A stretch of DNA of 64,000 nucleotides, taken from Candidatus Obscuribacter sp. Lineage in GTDB: Bacteria > Cyanobacteriota > Vampirovibrionia > Obscuribacterales > Obscuribacteraceae. Under the pieces are notes generated by a model. That model was not told the origin of the DNA. It saw only the letters and a program-made list of their open reading frames with translations, and searched no databases. The stretch's first letter is position 1, and the number at the start of each line of letters is the position of its first letter. Made by a program: the position numbers and the translations under genes. Positions 24,259-34,000 of the stretch are shown here, piece after piece. The stretch lies in the NCBI GenBank assembly GCA_021772095.1, contig JADYXR010000007.1, forward strand, positions 1-64,000. The letters are read 5' to 3'.

Positions 24259-25164
24259 ATGGATGCCAGACTAGTACTTAAGGGAACCGGAAAACAAACC
24301 ACGGTAATCGAAATCGCTCCGGGCGTAACCGTCGGCGACAAGCAACTGCTCATCGTGGGCGGTCCGTGCACCGTCGAGAGCAGAGAGCAGATGGAAGAAG
24401 TATCCCGCGTCTTACGCGGTTCGGTAAGCGCACTGCGCGGAGGCGTTTTCAAACCACGCACATCACCATACGCCTTTCAGGGCATGCGCGAAGAAGGCGT
24501 CAAACTCCTGAGCGAAATCAGCCGCGAATCCGGCATTCCAGTTGTCACCGAAGTGATGTCCGAGAGTCATATAGAAATCTGCGATCCAGTTGTGGACATG
24601 CTCCAGATCGGCAGTCGCAATATGCAGAACTTTGAATTATTGAAAGCCGCAGGCAAAGCCAAGAAACCAGTCATACTAAAACGCGGACTGGCAGCCACGA
24701 TTGAAGAGTTCATCATGGCAGCCGAATACATCATGAGCGAAGGAAACCACAACGTAATTTTGTGCGAACGCGGCATCCGCAGTTTCGATTCATTCACAAG
24801 AAACGTTCTCGACCTCGGCGCAGTAGTGGCACTGAAGCAGTTGACGCACCTTCCCGTAATCGTTGACCCAAGTCACGCCGCCGGAAAAAGAGAGCTCGTC
24901 CCGGATCTGGCTTTGGCTGCCATCGCCTGCGGTGCCGACGGTGTCATGATCGAATGCCACCCTGTACCGGAAGAATCAGTTTCTGACGCCCGCCAGGCCC
25001 TCTCACTCCAGGACATGGTTGAACTCGTAAAACGAATGCAACCCATCGCAGAAGCACGTGGAAGATCTATCGGGTCATCGAAACCCGCGCCGAAAGAGTT
25101 CTCTATTACATCAACACTCGCTGCATCCATGGCAACTAGAGAAGCGAAAGTATCGGCTGCATAA
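24259..25164 (+). CDS. aroF: 3-deoxy-7-phosphoheptulonate synthase, type I-beta
   Basis: 301 residues. The enzyme condenses phosphoenolpyruvate and erythrose 4-phosphate to DAHP, the first step of the shikimate pathway. Seen: the GGPCTVES metal/PEP motif at about 34-41, KPRTSPYAFQG near 70, QIGSRNMQNFELL, KRGLAATIEEF and DPSHAAGKRELV, all typical of the AroF/KdsA (type I-beta) family. It is close to the bare catalytic core; I see neither a fused chorismate mutase nor a clear ACT or ferredoxin-like regulatory domain. The ribosome site GGAG precedes the ATG. Two tyrosine attenuators lie upstream and a stand-alone chorismate mutase downstream. Feedback may come from the attenuators and perhaps from complex formation with that mutase, as known for some DAHP synthases. 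Confidence 0.95.
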   Translation: MDARLVLKGTGKQTTVIEIAPGVTVGDKQLLIVGGPCTVESREQMEEVSRVLRGSVSALRGGVFKPRTSPYAFQGMREEGVKLLSEISRESGIPVVTEVMSESHIEICDPVVDMLQIGSRNMQNFELLKAAGKAKKPVILKRGLAATIEEFIMAAEYIMSEGNHNVILCERGIRSFDSFTRNVLDLGAVVALKQLTHLPVIVDPSHAAGKRELVPDLALAAIACGADGVMIECHPVPEESVSDARQALSLQDMVELVKRMQPIAEARGRSIGSSKPAPKEFSITSTLAASMATREAKVSAA

Positions 25165-25197
25165 AACGCAGCGCTGCATAAAAAGAAGGATCAAACT

Positions 25198-25533
25198 ATG
25201 ACACGTGCAAAAGCAACTGAAAAAAATCCGCTCATTCCATTGCGAATGGAGATCGATGAGATTGATGGTGCGCTTATAAACTTGCTCGCCAGGCGACTTT
25301 CCCTCTCTATGAAAATCGGGAATGTGAAACAACGACGCGGGCTAGCCATCCATGATTCGTCGAGAGAAAAACAAATTCTTTCGCGAATTAATTCTCAGGA
25401 CATCGATGATGAAAAAACGAAAGCAGCAATCGCCGACATCTATAAAGAAATTTTCTCGCAGAGTCGGCTCGTTCAAAAAGACCCCGATATTTCGCAGGGC
25501 CTCTCTGATTTTCTACCAGCGATAGACGTTTGA
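25198..25533 (+). CDS. chorismate mutase, AroQ class
   Basis: 111 residues, the size of a stand-alone AroQ-type mutase that converts chorismate to prephenate for Phe and Tyr. The all-helical pattern is clear: LRMEIDEIDGALINLLARRL, then KIGNVKQRRGL and SSREKQIL. The active-site residues expected from the family are present: Arg16, Arg32/33, Lys44 and Arg56-Glu57. There is no signal peptide and no fused dehydratase or dehydrogenase. It lies 33 bp after aroF with an AAGGA ribosome site and must be on the same attenuated transcript. It may bind and regulate the DAHP synthase, which is inference. Confidence 0.92.
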   Translation: MTRAKATEKNPLIPLRMEIDEIDGALINLLARRLSLSMKIGNVKQRRGLAIHDSSREKQILSRINSQDIDDEKTKAAIADIYKEIFSQSRLVQKDPDISQGLSDFLPAIDV

Positions 25534-25802
25534 CCTCGTTCGTGCGCGGAGCGTAACGCGCAGGCAGCGAGTGGGCTTGGGCGTGAACCCAAACCGAACC
25601 TTTCGCGTCAAGGACTCAAGTGATGGTCCAAGCCGGATGGTCCTGGTAAAACTTGTTGCCACCATGAATTCGGGTCACTACAACCAGAGTACGCAACCTG
25701 TTTCCAACAACGCAATTGGAATACCGATCCGCGCTCCTTGTCTAAGCGACAATTCAAGCGAACCTTTATCTCAACATACAACTCTGGCGCGATCAAACGA
25801 AC

Positions 25803-27221
25803 CTAGTTAACGCCGCCGCATTTTAAAAGAATCTTGTGCATCCGACGCACGCCGTCTTCGATTGACTTCACCGGAATGCGCTCGTCCACACCGTGCATGG
25901 TGGCCATGTGAACACGATCAACTTCCACAGGCTCGAAACCGTATGCAGTAATCCCCAGTTCACGGAACCAGTGAGAGTCAGTAAACCAGGGCACCAAAAC
26001 TGGTACTACCGGAACGCCGGGCGCTTCTTCTTTGGCAACTGCTTTAATCGATTCATACAGTTCAGTATCCAACTTCGACGGTTCGGCTTGCTCCCACTCG
26101 ATCACACCAATATCGATCGATGGTTCATCAATCGTTTTCTTCACCCATGACACCACTTCGTCTTTAGTGACGCCAGGAAGAATGCGGCAATCCAATTGAG
26201 CTGTGGCTTCTCCTGGGATGACGTTGGTTTTGTAACCGGCTTTCATCACCGTCAGCGATACCGTATTCTTCAGCATGGAAGATTTCAAAACATCGCCCAT
26301 GATCAGTTTCGTCTTAGCTGGATCTTTAGTTGCTTCAACAATATTTGCATAAGCATCTTTTAGATCGCCGCTTTCAGTGCTGGAGATGTTTTTAAAATAT
26401 TCTTCGACCGGTGGCAAAACTTTGAAATTCGGACCCGACTGTTGCAGCTTCGAAAGAGCACGAACAAGTTTATTCGTCGCCGAATCCGGCAGCGGCATCG
26501 ACGCGTGACCGGCTTGTCCCTTAGCGGTCAGCTCCAACCAGAGCGGACTTTTCTCGGCGAAGTTGACCCCCCAATATTTCGCTTTGCCGTTATCATCGGC
26601 ATCAATCATGAAGCCTTCGTTCAACAAAAACTCAGCGTCCTTAACCAGGTCAGCATGATTTTTGGCAAACCACGCAGCACCATAGACGCCACCAACCTCT
26701 TCGTCCGGTGTGCCCAGGAAAATGATATCTCTGTCTAAAGTGACACCACTTTTCTTGATCATCAGCATTGCTTGAAGTTCGATGATCCCCATGCCCTTCA
26801 TGTCGAGCGCGCCGCGGCCCCAGAGTTCGCCGTCGTGAATTTCACCGCTGAAGGGAGGATGTTTCCAATCGGCGGCGTTAGCAGGAACAACATCGATATG
26901 ATTAAGAAGAACGATCGCTTTCTTTTTCCCATTTCCTTTTAATCGAGCGTATATACAAGCTCTATCGGGTGCGGTTTCCAATATCTGCGATTCGATTCCG
27001 TTTTGTTTCAAAATGCCCGCGAGGAACTCTGCGCCTTTCTTCTCGTTTCCAGGAGGAACGGTCGTGTCAATTCTCAAGTAGTCGGCAAGTATCTTTGTTG
27101 CTTCTTCTCCGGCTGTTTTGTAATCCACATCCCTGGCAGAGGCGCTCGACACACTGACGGTGGCCGCCAGGCAAAGTGCCACACCGATTGACAGGGCCAG
27201 CCCTCTTCCCATTTGCAACAT
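25803..27221 (-). CDS. secreted M20 family zinc peptidase
   Basis: 472 residues with an N-terminal signal peptide (GLALSIGVALCLAATVSVSS, cleaved near ASA-RD). The dinuclear zinc site of M20 peptidases is visible: LLNHIDVVP (His near 107), GRGALDMKG (Asp near 140), the general base and ligand in GTPDEEVGG (near 171), DCRILPG, and a C-terminal histidine in ATMHGVDERI. A lid domain follows the EE motif (GQAGHASMPLP). Family members are amino- or carboxypeptidases or deacylases; the specificity cannot be read off. The start has a near-perfect GAGGAGG ribosome site. The gene is convergent with the aro operon. Confidence 0.93.
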   Translation of the reverse strand: MLQMGRGLALSIGVALCLAATVSVSSASARDVDYKTAGEEATKILADYLRIDTTVPPGNEKKGAEFLAGILKQNGIESQILETAPDRACIYARLKGNGKKKAIVLLNHIDVVPANAADWKHPPFSGEIHDGELWGRGALDMKGMGIIELQAMLMIKKSGVTLDRDIIFLGTPDEEVGGVYGAAWFAKNHADLVKDAEFLLNEGFMIDADDNGKAKYWGVNFAEKSPLWLELTAKGQAGHASMPLPDSATNKLVRALSKLQQSGPNFKVLPPVEEYFKNISSTESGDLKDAYANIVEATKDPAKTKLIMGDVLKSSMLKNTVSLTVMKAGYKTNVIPGEATAQLDCRILPGVTKDEVVSWVKKTIDEPSIDIGVIEWEQAEPSKLDTELYESIKAVAKEEAPGVPVVPVLVPWFTDSHWFRELGITAYGFEPVEVDRVHMATMHGVDERIPVKSIEDGVRRMHKILLKCGGVN

Positions 27222-27383
27222 GGTTCCTCCTCGGAAACATCAAAACCGTTTTCCAACATTGCTAAAAATAGCAGCATGCTTTTTATCGTTTATTGAAGAA
27301 AAGCTAAAGTAGTGCCTCTTTTCAAGTGGCGCAATCAGGGCAAATTTGACACAATGAGCCTTGGACACAATCTGGAGGACGTT

Positions 27384-27881
27384 ATGTTGAGACGATTTCT
27401 ATCACTCGCCTTTGCACTAATTGCCATCACCCTACCTTCGGCCGCTAATGCCGAAGATGATGCGACAACAACTACTACGACTACTTCGACGACTACAACA
27501 TCGACAGATGCTGCAGCAACCACGAAGAAGACGAAGAAGAAAAACAAAGTTGTTGATGGTGTGGAAAAAGTTGCAGACGATATCGGCAAAGGCAGCAAAA
27601 AGGTAGTAACCGGAACCGGTAAAGCAATTGAAAAAGTTGGCGAAAAAACCGTTGATGGTGCAAAAGCAGTTGGCCGCGAAACAGTGAAAGCTGGAAAAGC
27701 AGTCGGCGCAGGCGCTAAAAAAGGCGCAGAAGCTGTCGGCGACGGCGCTGAAAAAGTAGGCAAAAAGACCAAGGGTCTGGTAACCGGAAACAAAAATAAA
27801 AAAGAGAAGCAATCGGATACCACTGCTGACGCAGATTCCGGTGCTACTTCAACATCCGACAAGAAGTCAGACGAGAAGTAA
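27384..27881 (+). CDS. secreted Thr/Lys/Ala-rich repetitive protein
   Basis: 165 residues from an ATG with GGAGG at 6 nt; an upstream in-frame start has no such site. The signal peptide MLRRFLSLAFALIAITLPSA ends at ANA. Then comes a poly-threonine stretch (TTTTTTTSTTTTST) and a Lys block. About 90 residues of degenerate 11-mer-like repeats rich in Gly, Lys, Val and Ala follow (KVGEKTVDGAKAVGRETVKA). Such repeats resemble LEA or apolipoprotein-type amphipathic helices. The acidic tail ends DKKSDEK. It precedes the secreted M16 gene by 47 bp. A protective or surface-coating role is possible but unproven. Confidence 0.8.
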   Translation: MLRRFLSLAFALIAITLPSAANAEDDATTTTTTTSTTTTSTDAAATTKKTKKKNKVVDGVEKVADDIGKGSKKVVTGTGKAIEKVGEKTVDGAKAVGRETVKAGKAVGAGAKKGAEAVGDGAEKVGKKTKGLVTGNKNKKEKQSDTTADADSGATSTSDKKSDEK

Positions 27882-27928
27882 ACTTTTCATTTCGCATGAA
27901 TCAAGCGGCTCTTAAGGAGTAAATTTTC

Positions 27929-30900
27929 TTGCCAATTCAAAAATTCAAGCAAGCGTCCGTGTTTGCTCGATTGATAGCCGCTGTGTGTGCGGTGGTGGGC
28001 ATGTCCACCACCGCATTCGCGCTTCCTGATGATCATATCGATGAAAGCCGCGAGGAAACTTCGTCCTCGCATTCATCGCCTGGAGACATAAAACCTAACA
28101 GGACACAAATGCCGATGTCGAAAATTGCAGCAAACCCGCCGAACATTGATAAGAGTTATTTGAGTGAACTTGGAATCGAGAGAATCACCGACGAACCTAT
28201 CGATGGAATCAGCGAATACAAAGTAATTTCGAACGGATTGAAAGTTTTGTTCGTCGAGCGTCACGAGACACCGGTAGTCTCGACGACGATGGTTTATCAT
28301 GTCGGTTCTCGCAACGAAGCCGTCGGTTACACGGGGTCCACGCACTTCCTGGAACACATGATGTTCAAAGGAACTCCTACGTTTGATCCTTTGAAGAAAA
28401 CCGGCATTGATGATGTCTTGAAAAAAGTCGGTGGTATCAACAACGCCACCACCTGGTATGACAGAACAAATTATTTCGAAGTGGTGCCTTCCGCGCACTT
28501 GGAACTCTGTCTAAAAATTGAAGCGGACAGAATTCGCAATCTATTATTGAGAGAATCTGATCGACAAGCTGAAATGACCGTTGTTCGCAATGAACTGGAG
28601 CGCGGCGAGGATAGTTCTTCTGAGCTTTTGGAGAGCAATTTGTTCTCCACCGCGTTTAAAGAACACCCATATCATCACCCTGTAATCGGCTGGCGCTCTG
28701 ATGTTGAAGGCGTGCCGACTGCTCGATTGAAAACTTTCTACGACGAATTCTATTATCCGGACAATGCCACTTTGATGGTGATCGGAGATTTCAATTCCAA
28801 AGAAGCACTAAAGCTGGTATCACAGTATTTCAAGGGAATTGAAAAATCTCCTCATCCATATCCTGCCGTCTACACGACCGAGCCGCCTCAAGAAGGCGAG
28901 CGCCGTTTCACGGTTCGACGCGGAGTCGATCTGCCACGCGTTGCAGTTGGATTTCACGTTCCTGAGTGTTTAAACAAAGACACTTACGCACTGGATATCG
29001 CTGAAACAATTCTCGGAGACAGCGAAAAGCGTTCCAGCCGACTTTATAAACGCCTGGTCGAAACCGGCATGGCCAACGAGATCGCGTGTTATGCGTATGC
29101 ACTTAAGGATCCTGGCCTTTTTGTCGTCACGGCACAAAGTAACATCGGCGTCGAACCGGCGAAGTTAGAAGTAGCGATTTTAGATGAGTTGAATAAACTG
29201 GCAACTCTTGGTCCGACGGAAGAAGAAATGACAAAGGCCAAGAAATCGATTATCAAAAGTTTGCGACTGTCGGTGACAGATCCAATGGGATTGTCCGGGC
29301 AATTGACGGAAGCTATTTCATCAGCAAGCTGGCGTTGGTGGGTCGACTACCCGAACAAGATCGATAAGGTGACTGCAGAGGAAGTTAAGGCTGCAATTAA
29401 ACGGTATGTCACTGAAGACAATCGCACCGTCGGTTTCTATTTCCCGAAGAAAGAAGAAAAAGGAAAAGGAAAAGGCGCGGCGACTGCTGAATCTGAAAAA
29501 GAAAAACAGAGAGAAGCCGGCGAAGAGCCTGCAAAAGCAGGTAGCGATTCCCCGCCGAAAGTAGCTCCCGGCGAGATTAAGCCAAGCAACGATAATAGTG
29601 AAACACCAACTTCAGCGGCAGCAGAACCGGCAAAGCCAGGTGACGCGGAGAAATTACCACCCACTACCGGTGGTGCTCCTGCAGAGACCGCGAATGACCC
29701 CGTAAGTTCGCTTATCCTGAGCAAACAAAAACACACCATCAACATCGGCAAACGCGTCAAGAAACTAAAGCTGAAAAATGGTATCAGTCTTTTGCTTCTC
29801 CCTCTAGAGGGCAATCAAACAGTTGCACTGTCCGGAAGAATTAACGCCGGCGATCATTTCTGCACTCAAGAAAAATCGCAAGTGCCGTTTTTTGTTTCTG
29901 AGATGTTGACCAAAGGCTCAACTAAATACACCAAAGAAGCGCTTGCTGACGAACTCGAACACATGGGCACCAGCCTTGATTTTTCGTCCGGCAGTTTCTG
30001 GACGAGTTTCGATACTCAAGTCGTAAAAGAAGATATCGACAAAATGTTCGAAGTCGTCTCCGACACTTTGAAGAATCCAACTTTCCCAGCTGATGAGCTG
30101 AAACTCGAAAAGACGATGCGATTCTCCGACCTGCAGGAGCATCTCGCCGACACCGGCGACGTCAGTTGGAACGCCTTTCTCCGCAAGCTCTACAAGCCGA
30201 CGAATGGTTTCTATCAAAAGGATTTTGACGGACAAATCGCCGAAGTGAATACGATCAATCAAAAGGATCTAAAAGCTTTCCATAAACAACATTACATTCC
30301 GGGCAACTTCTCATTAGCGCTGGTCGGTGATATCACAGAAGAACAGGCCACAGCGCTCTGCGAGAAGTATTTCGGCGATTGGGTCGGTGAAAAACGCGAG
30401 CCGATCGCAGTCACTCAGAAAGATGTAAATTCAATTCAAAAAGCCGAAGAAGTGGTATCAGAGATCCCGGACAAAGCAAACGTCGATGTCGTCATGGGTA
30501 GAACCGTCGATGTCGATTTGCTCTCTAAGGAATATTTCGCCGCCGTTCTCGGCAATGCCGCACTCGGCTACGACAGCTTCTCATGCCGCCTGGCGCCGGT
30601 CCGCGACAAGTACGGTTTAACATACGGAATCTCTTCATCGATTGATGATCCGACTCAACCGTTCGGCCCATGGTCGATCAAGTTTTCAGTCAACCCGGAG
30701 AATTTGAAAAAAGCAAAAGAGATCGTCTCAAATATCGTCAATGAATATTTGAAAGAGGGAATCTCGGAATCAGAATTGCAGATCGAAAAATCGCACCTCA
30801 GCGGTGTGTTCTCGGTCTACCTGCGCTCACCGCGACACATCGCCAGCCGACTCTCCTTCTACGATCTAGCCGGCGTGGATCTTTCATACATCGACAGCTA

Positions 30901-31012
30901 TCCCGATAACCTCGACAAAGTTACGGTACAAGACGTCAACGACGCAATTCGGAAATACTTCAAACTTGATGACGCAGTCACCTCGATCTCTGGCACTCTA
31001 AAGAAGAAATGA
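27929..31012 (+). CDS. secreted double-domain M16 zinc metallopeptidase
   Basis: 1027 residues starting at TTG with AAGGAG upstream. A signal-peptide-like segment (FARLIAAVCAVVGMSTTAFA) lies at about 12-31. The first M16 unit has THFLEHMMFKG near residue 138 (HxxEH) and NELERGED downstream, so it is expected to be active. A 90-residue Pro/Glu/Lys/Ala linker separates it from a second unit without HxxEH that carries RLAPVRDKYGLTYGISS. It is a paralogue of the cytoplasmic 946-residue enzyme at 7943, sharing long identical blocks such as VVRNELERGE. Its stop overlaps the start of the WG-TPR protein (ATGA), so the two are made together. Confidence 0.93.
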   Translation: MPIQKFKQASVFARLIAAVCAVVGMSTTAFALPDDHIDESREETSSSHSSPGDIKPNRTQMPMSKIAANPPNIDKSYLSELGIERITDEPIDGISEYKVISNGLKVLFVERHETPVVSTTMVYHVGSRNEAVGYTGSTHFLEHMMFKGTPTFDPLKKTGIDDVLKKVGGINNATTWYDRTNYFEVVPSAHLELCLKIEADRIRNLLLRESDRQAEMTVVRNELERGEDSSSELLESNLFSTAFKEHPYHHPVIGWRSDVEGVPTARLKTFYDEFYYPDNATLMVIGDFNSKEALKLVSQYFKGIEKSPHPYPAVYTTEPPQEGERRFTVRRGVDLPRVAVGFHVPECLNKDTYALDIAETILGDSEKRSSRLYKRLVETGMANEIACYAYALKDPGLFVVTAQSNIGVEPAKLEVAILDELNKLATLGPTEEEMTKAKKSIIKSLRLSVTDPMGLSGQLTEAISSASWRWWVDYPNKIDKVTAEEVKAAIKRYVTEDNRTVGFYFPKKEEKGKGKGAATAESEKEKQREAGEEPAKAGSDSPPKVAPGEIKPSNDNSETPTSAAAEPAKPGDAEKLPPTTGGAPAETANDPVSSLILSKQKHTINIGKRVKKLKLKNGISLLLLPLEGNQTVALSGRINAGDHFCTQEKSQVPFFVSEMLTKGSTKYTKEALADELEHMGTSLDFSSGSFWTSFDTQVVKEDIDKMFEVVSDTLKNPTFPADELKLEKTMRFSDLQEHLADTGDVSWNAFLRKLYKPTNGFYQKDFDGQIAEVNTINQKDLKAFHKQHYIPGNFSLALVGDITEEQATALCEKYFGDWVGEKREPIAVTQKDVNSIQKAEEVVSEIPDKANVDVVMGRTVDVDLLSKEYFAAVLGNAALGYDSFSCRLAPVRDKYGLTYGISSSIDDPTQPFGPWSIKFSVNPENLKKAKEIVSNIVNEYLKEGISESELQIEKSHLSGVFSVYLRSPRHIASRLSFYDLAGVDLSYIDSYPDNLDKVTVQDVNDAIRKYFKLDDAVTSISGTLKKK

Positions 31013-34000
31013 AACTAAAACAATCGACCAAGCTAAACGTTTCGCTATTAGTTACTCTCATGCTGGGAGCACTGTCGAACGGCGTGAGCGCGGCAGAAGC
31101 TGCGGAGACAAAACCGGCTGGTAGCGCAGTAGCAGCGCCGCAAACCAACCCGAGTCAACCGCTGACGAAACCGGCATCGCCTTCGTCCCCCGTCGACAAA
31201 AAGGATCCAAAGGTCCAGCAAATCCCGGCTGGAAAACCGGTCAGCATCGGCAAACAACGAAGCATGCAACTTCCTGAACCGCCGAGCCTTTTCTTTATTA
31301 ATAAGCTTGGCAAACAAGTTATTCCTTATATGTTCTACGACGCCAGTCAGTTCCAAGAAGGGCTCGCCGCCGCTTTGATTGCCGATCAATGGGGTTATGT
31401 CGACAAAGAAGGCAACGTGCAAATCGGTGCCAATTTTGATCTGGCAGGAGATTTTAAGGAGGGTCTTGCCACCGTTAAAGTCAAAGACAACTGGGGCTAT
31501 ATAGATCGCACCGGAAAGTTTGTCATCGAGCCGCGGTTCGCAGGCGCCGAGGATTTCAAAAACGGTTACGCTGCAGTTCAACTGAGCAAAGATTCCCCTG
31601 AGTTTCCTCAGAAAGCAAACGATCAACTGCAATCAATTTTGAAAGATCCAGAGATGCCTGCGCTTAAAAAAGCGTGGATGGCAATCGCCAGTTCTAGAGC
31701 GGCTGGAATCATCGATAAAAAAGGCAAGTTTCTTTTCGATCCATTTTATAGTTCCATTCAAAATTTCTCTGATGACCTGGCGCTCGCCAAAGAAGGCGCC
31801 ACAATTGTCTACTTGAACAAAAAAGGTCAAGTCACACTCAGACCACAAGGTCAGGATGCCAAATCATTTTCCGATGGAATGGCGGCAATCAAAGTCAAAG
31901 ACAAATGGGGATTCATCAACACCTCCGGCGCATTTGCAGTGAAGCCGACATTCGATGAAGTAGAAGATTTCCAAAAAGGTTTGGCACCAGCTCGCCTGAG
32001 TGGCAAATGGGGATTCATCGACAAGAAAGGGAAATGGGCAATTCAACCGAAATACGATGTGATCTGGGAAGGCTTCCAGAGCGGCGTTGCAGTGGTCGGC
32101 AAAGATGTCTGCCCGATTCCAAATACACACGCCGACGTCACGCGTGTTTCCACAGGCTTCTTAGTCGCGCGCAGAACTGGCAGAACCAAAGATTTCGATG
32201 AGTCGACAACTCCGCTCGAACCGGGCTATTTCGCATATCCGGATTATCGTTTCACTTTAATTGGCAAAGACGAAAAACCATTATTCGAAAAACAATACGA
32301 GAATATCGGTCCACTGTCCGATGGTTTGCGTGTTGTTCGATTGGACGGCAAATTCGGTTACATGGATAACCTCGGAAACGTAATGATTCAGCCCACCTAC
32401 AAGTCAGCGGATCCGTTCTCCGACGGCATGGCAATCGTCAAGGAAGGTCCGACCAAACCGCGTGCAGTCGAACGCAACGAGACGTTGTTGAAACAAGCGG
32501 TGCCGGCTCTGGTCAACGATCCTGAACTGCTGAAAAAAGACATAGCAGTGTGTACAGAAGTAATTAAACTCGATCCGGAAAACGCTCAGGCGTATCGAGA
32601 TCGAGGTTACATGCTGTGTAACCTCGGTCGCTTCAAAGATGCTCTGGCTGATTTTGAGCAAGTGACGAAGTTGTGTTCCAGTTCTTCAGAAGGCTACTAC
32701 TGGCGAGGAATGGCTCATATGCAGCTTTCCGGCTACACTGAAGCAGTAATCGACTTCACTAATGCGATCGAAATGGAGCCGAACAGACCACAAAATTTAT
32801 TTGGTCGCGCTCTTTCGCTAAAAAGTTTGCACAGAGAAGCGCTGGCTTTGAATGATATCAATCGAGCAATCGCAATCTACGATCATCCTTATTATCACCG
32901 CATCAGAGGCCAAATTCTGCGTGAGTTGGATCAAACCGAAGCATCGATCGTCGACTTGCAAATCGGCAGGCGAGCACCATCTCTGGAGCCATGGCCGTCT
33001 GGTCCAAGAACGCAAGAAGAAATCACGACGGAAGTCTCTTCATTAGAAATCAAACTGAAGACCGCTCGAGAGAAACAAAAAAATCATGCAGAGATCGCAT
33101 TATTATCGGCAGAGCTGGCTGACTCATTAGAAGATCTGCGCAGACTTAAAACTCGCGAAGACAAAGTTCTGGAGTTGGAAGATCTGTGCACTCGCGCTGT
33201 TGTATTGCGCCGAGAAGCACTGAAAGAAGCAGAGGTCGGCAGCACCGATAAAACCGTTTCAATTCTCTTTAAAAACGAACTTGCCAATGCCTTAGCGCAT
33301 CTGGCCGCATGGCATGTGCGCTCGCAATCATTCGACAAAGCCACTCCACTTTATGATGAGTCGCTGAAACTGGCGACAGAAATCGGATCGCCGTTGAAGC
33401 AAGCGGACTATTTAACTGACATCGCAAAAATGTACGTAGCCCAAAAGAATTACGACAAGGCTCTGGAACTGCTCAAGCAAGCGCTCGACATGACGAGAAA
33501 TCCTGCCGACGCTCCTTCGAAAGTTGTTAGAGGGCAAGCGCTCAACGCTTACTCAATTGTTTTAAATCATAAGAATCAAACGATGGACGCTGACATATCG
33601 ATGAACGAAGCGAGCGAATTGCTCAACTTCGGTATCGACATCACGTTCCTCCCAAGTCCGCCGCCACTGCCGGAAAACGCTTCGGCAGAAGCGTCATACG
33701 AATTGGCGTTGCAATGCAAAAGCCTCGGTCTGATCGAAATGAGCAGAACCTACATGAAGAAAGCTTTGGAGAGATCGTCTTCTTCGGAAAAGGTAAAAAA
33801 TAAAGCCGAACGTTTTCTCAATGTCTACATACCGAAACGCCCAATCAACCTGCCTCTAACCAAAGCCTTTCAAAAAGGTCGGACATCTGAGTTGACTGGC
33901 GACTTTCTCAACGCTGAGAAGTTCTACAAAGAATGCATCGACGCAGAACCAGCTTTTGAATGGCCTTATCAATCACTAGCACGCGTGAAAAGAGTTCAAG

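Noticed and set aside
27335-27862. 175-codon minus-strand frame opposite the Thr/Lys-rich protein
   Set aside because: The Val/Phe-rich sequence is the antisense reading of the repetitive Thr/Lys codons.
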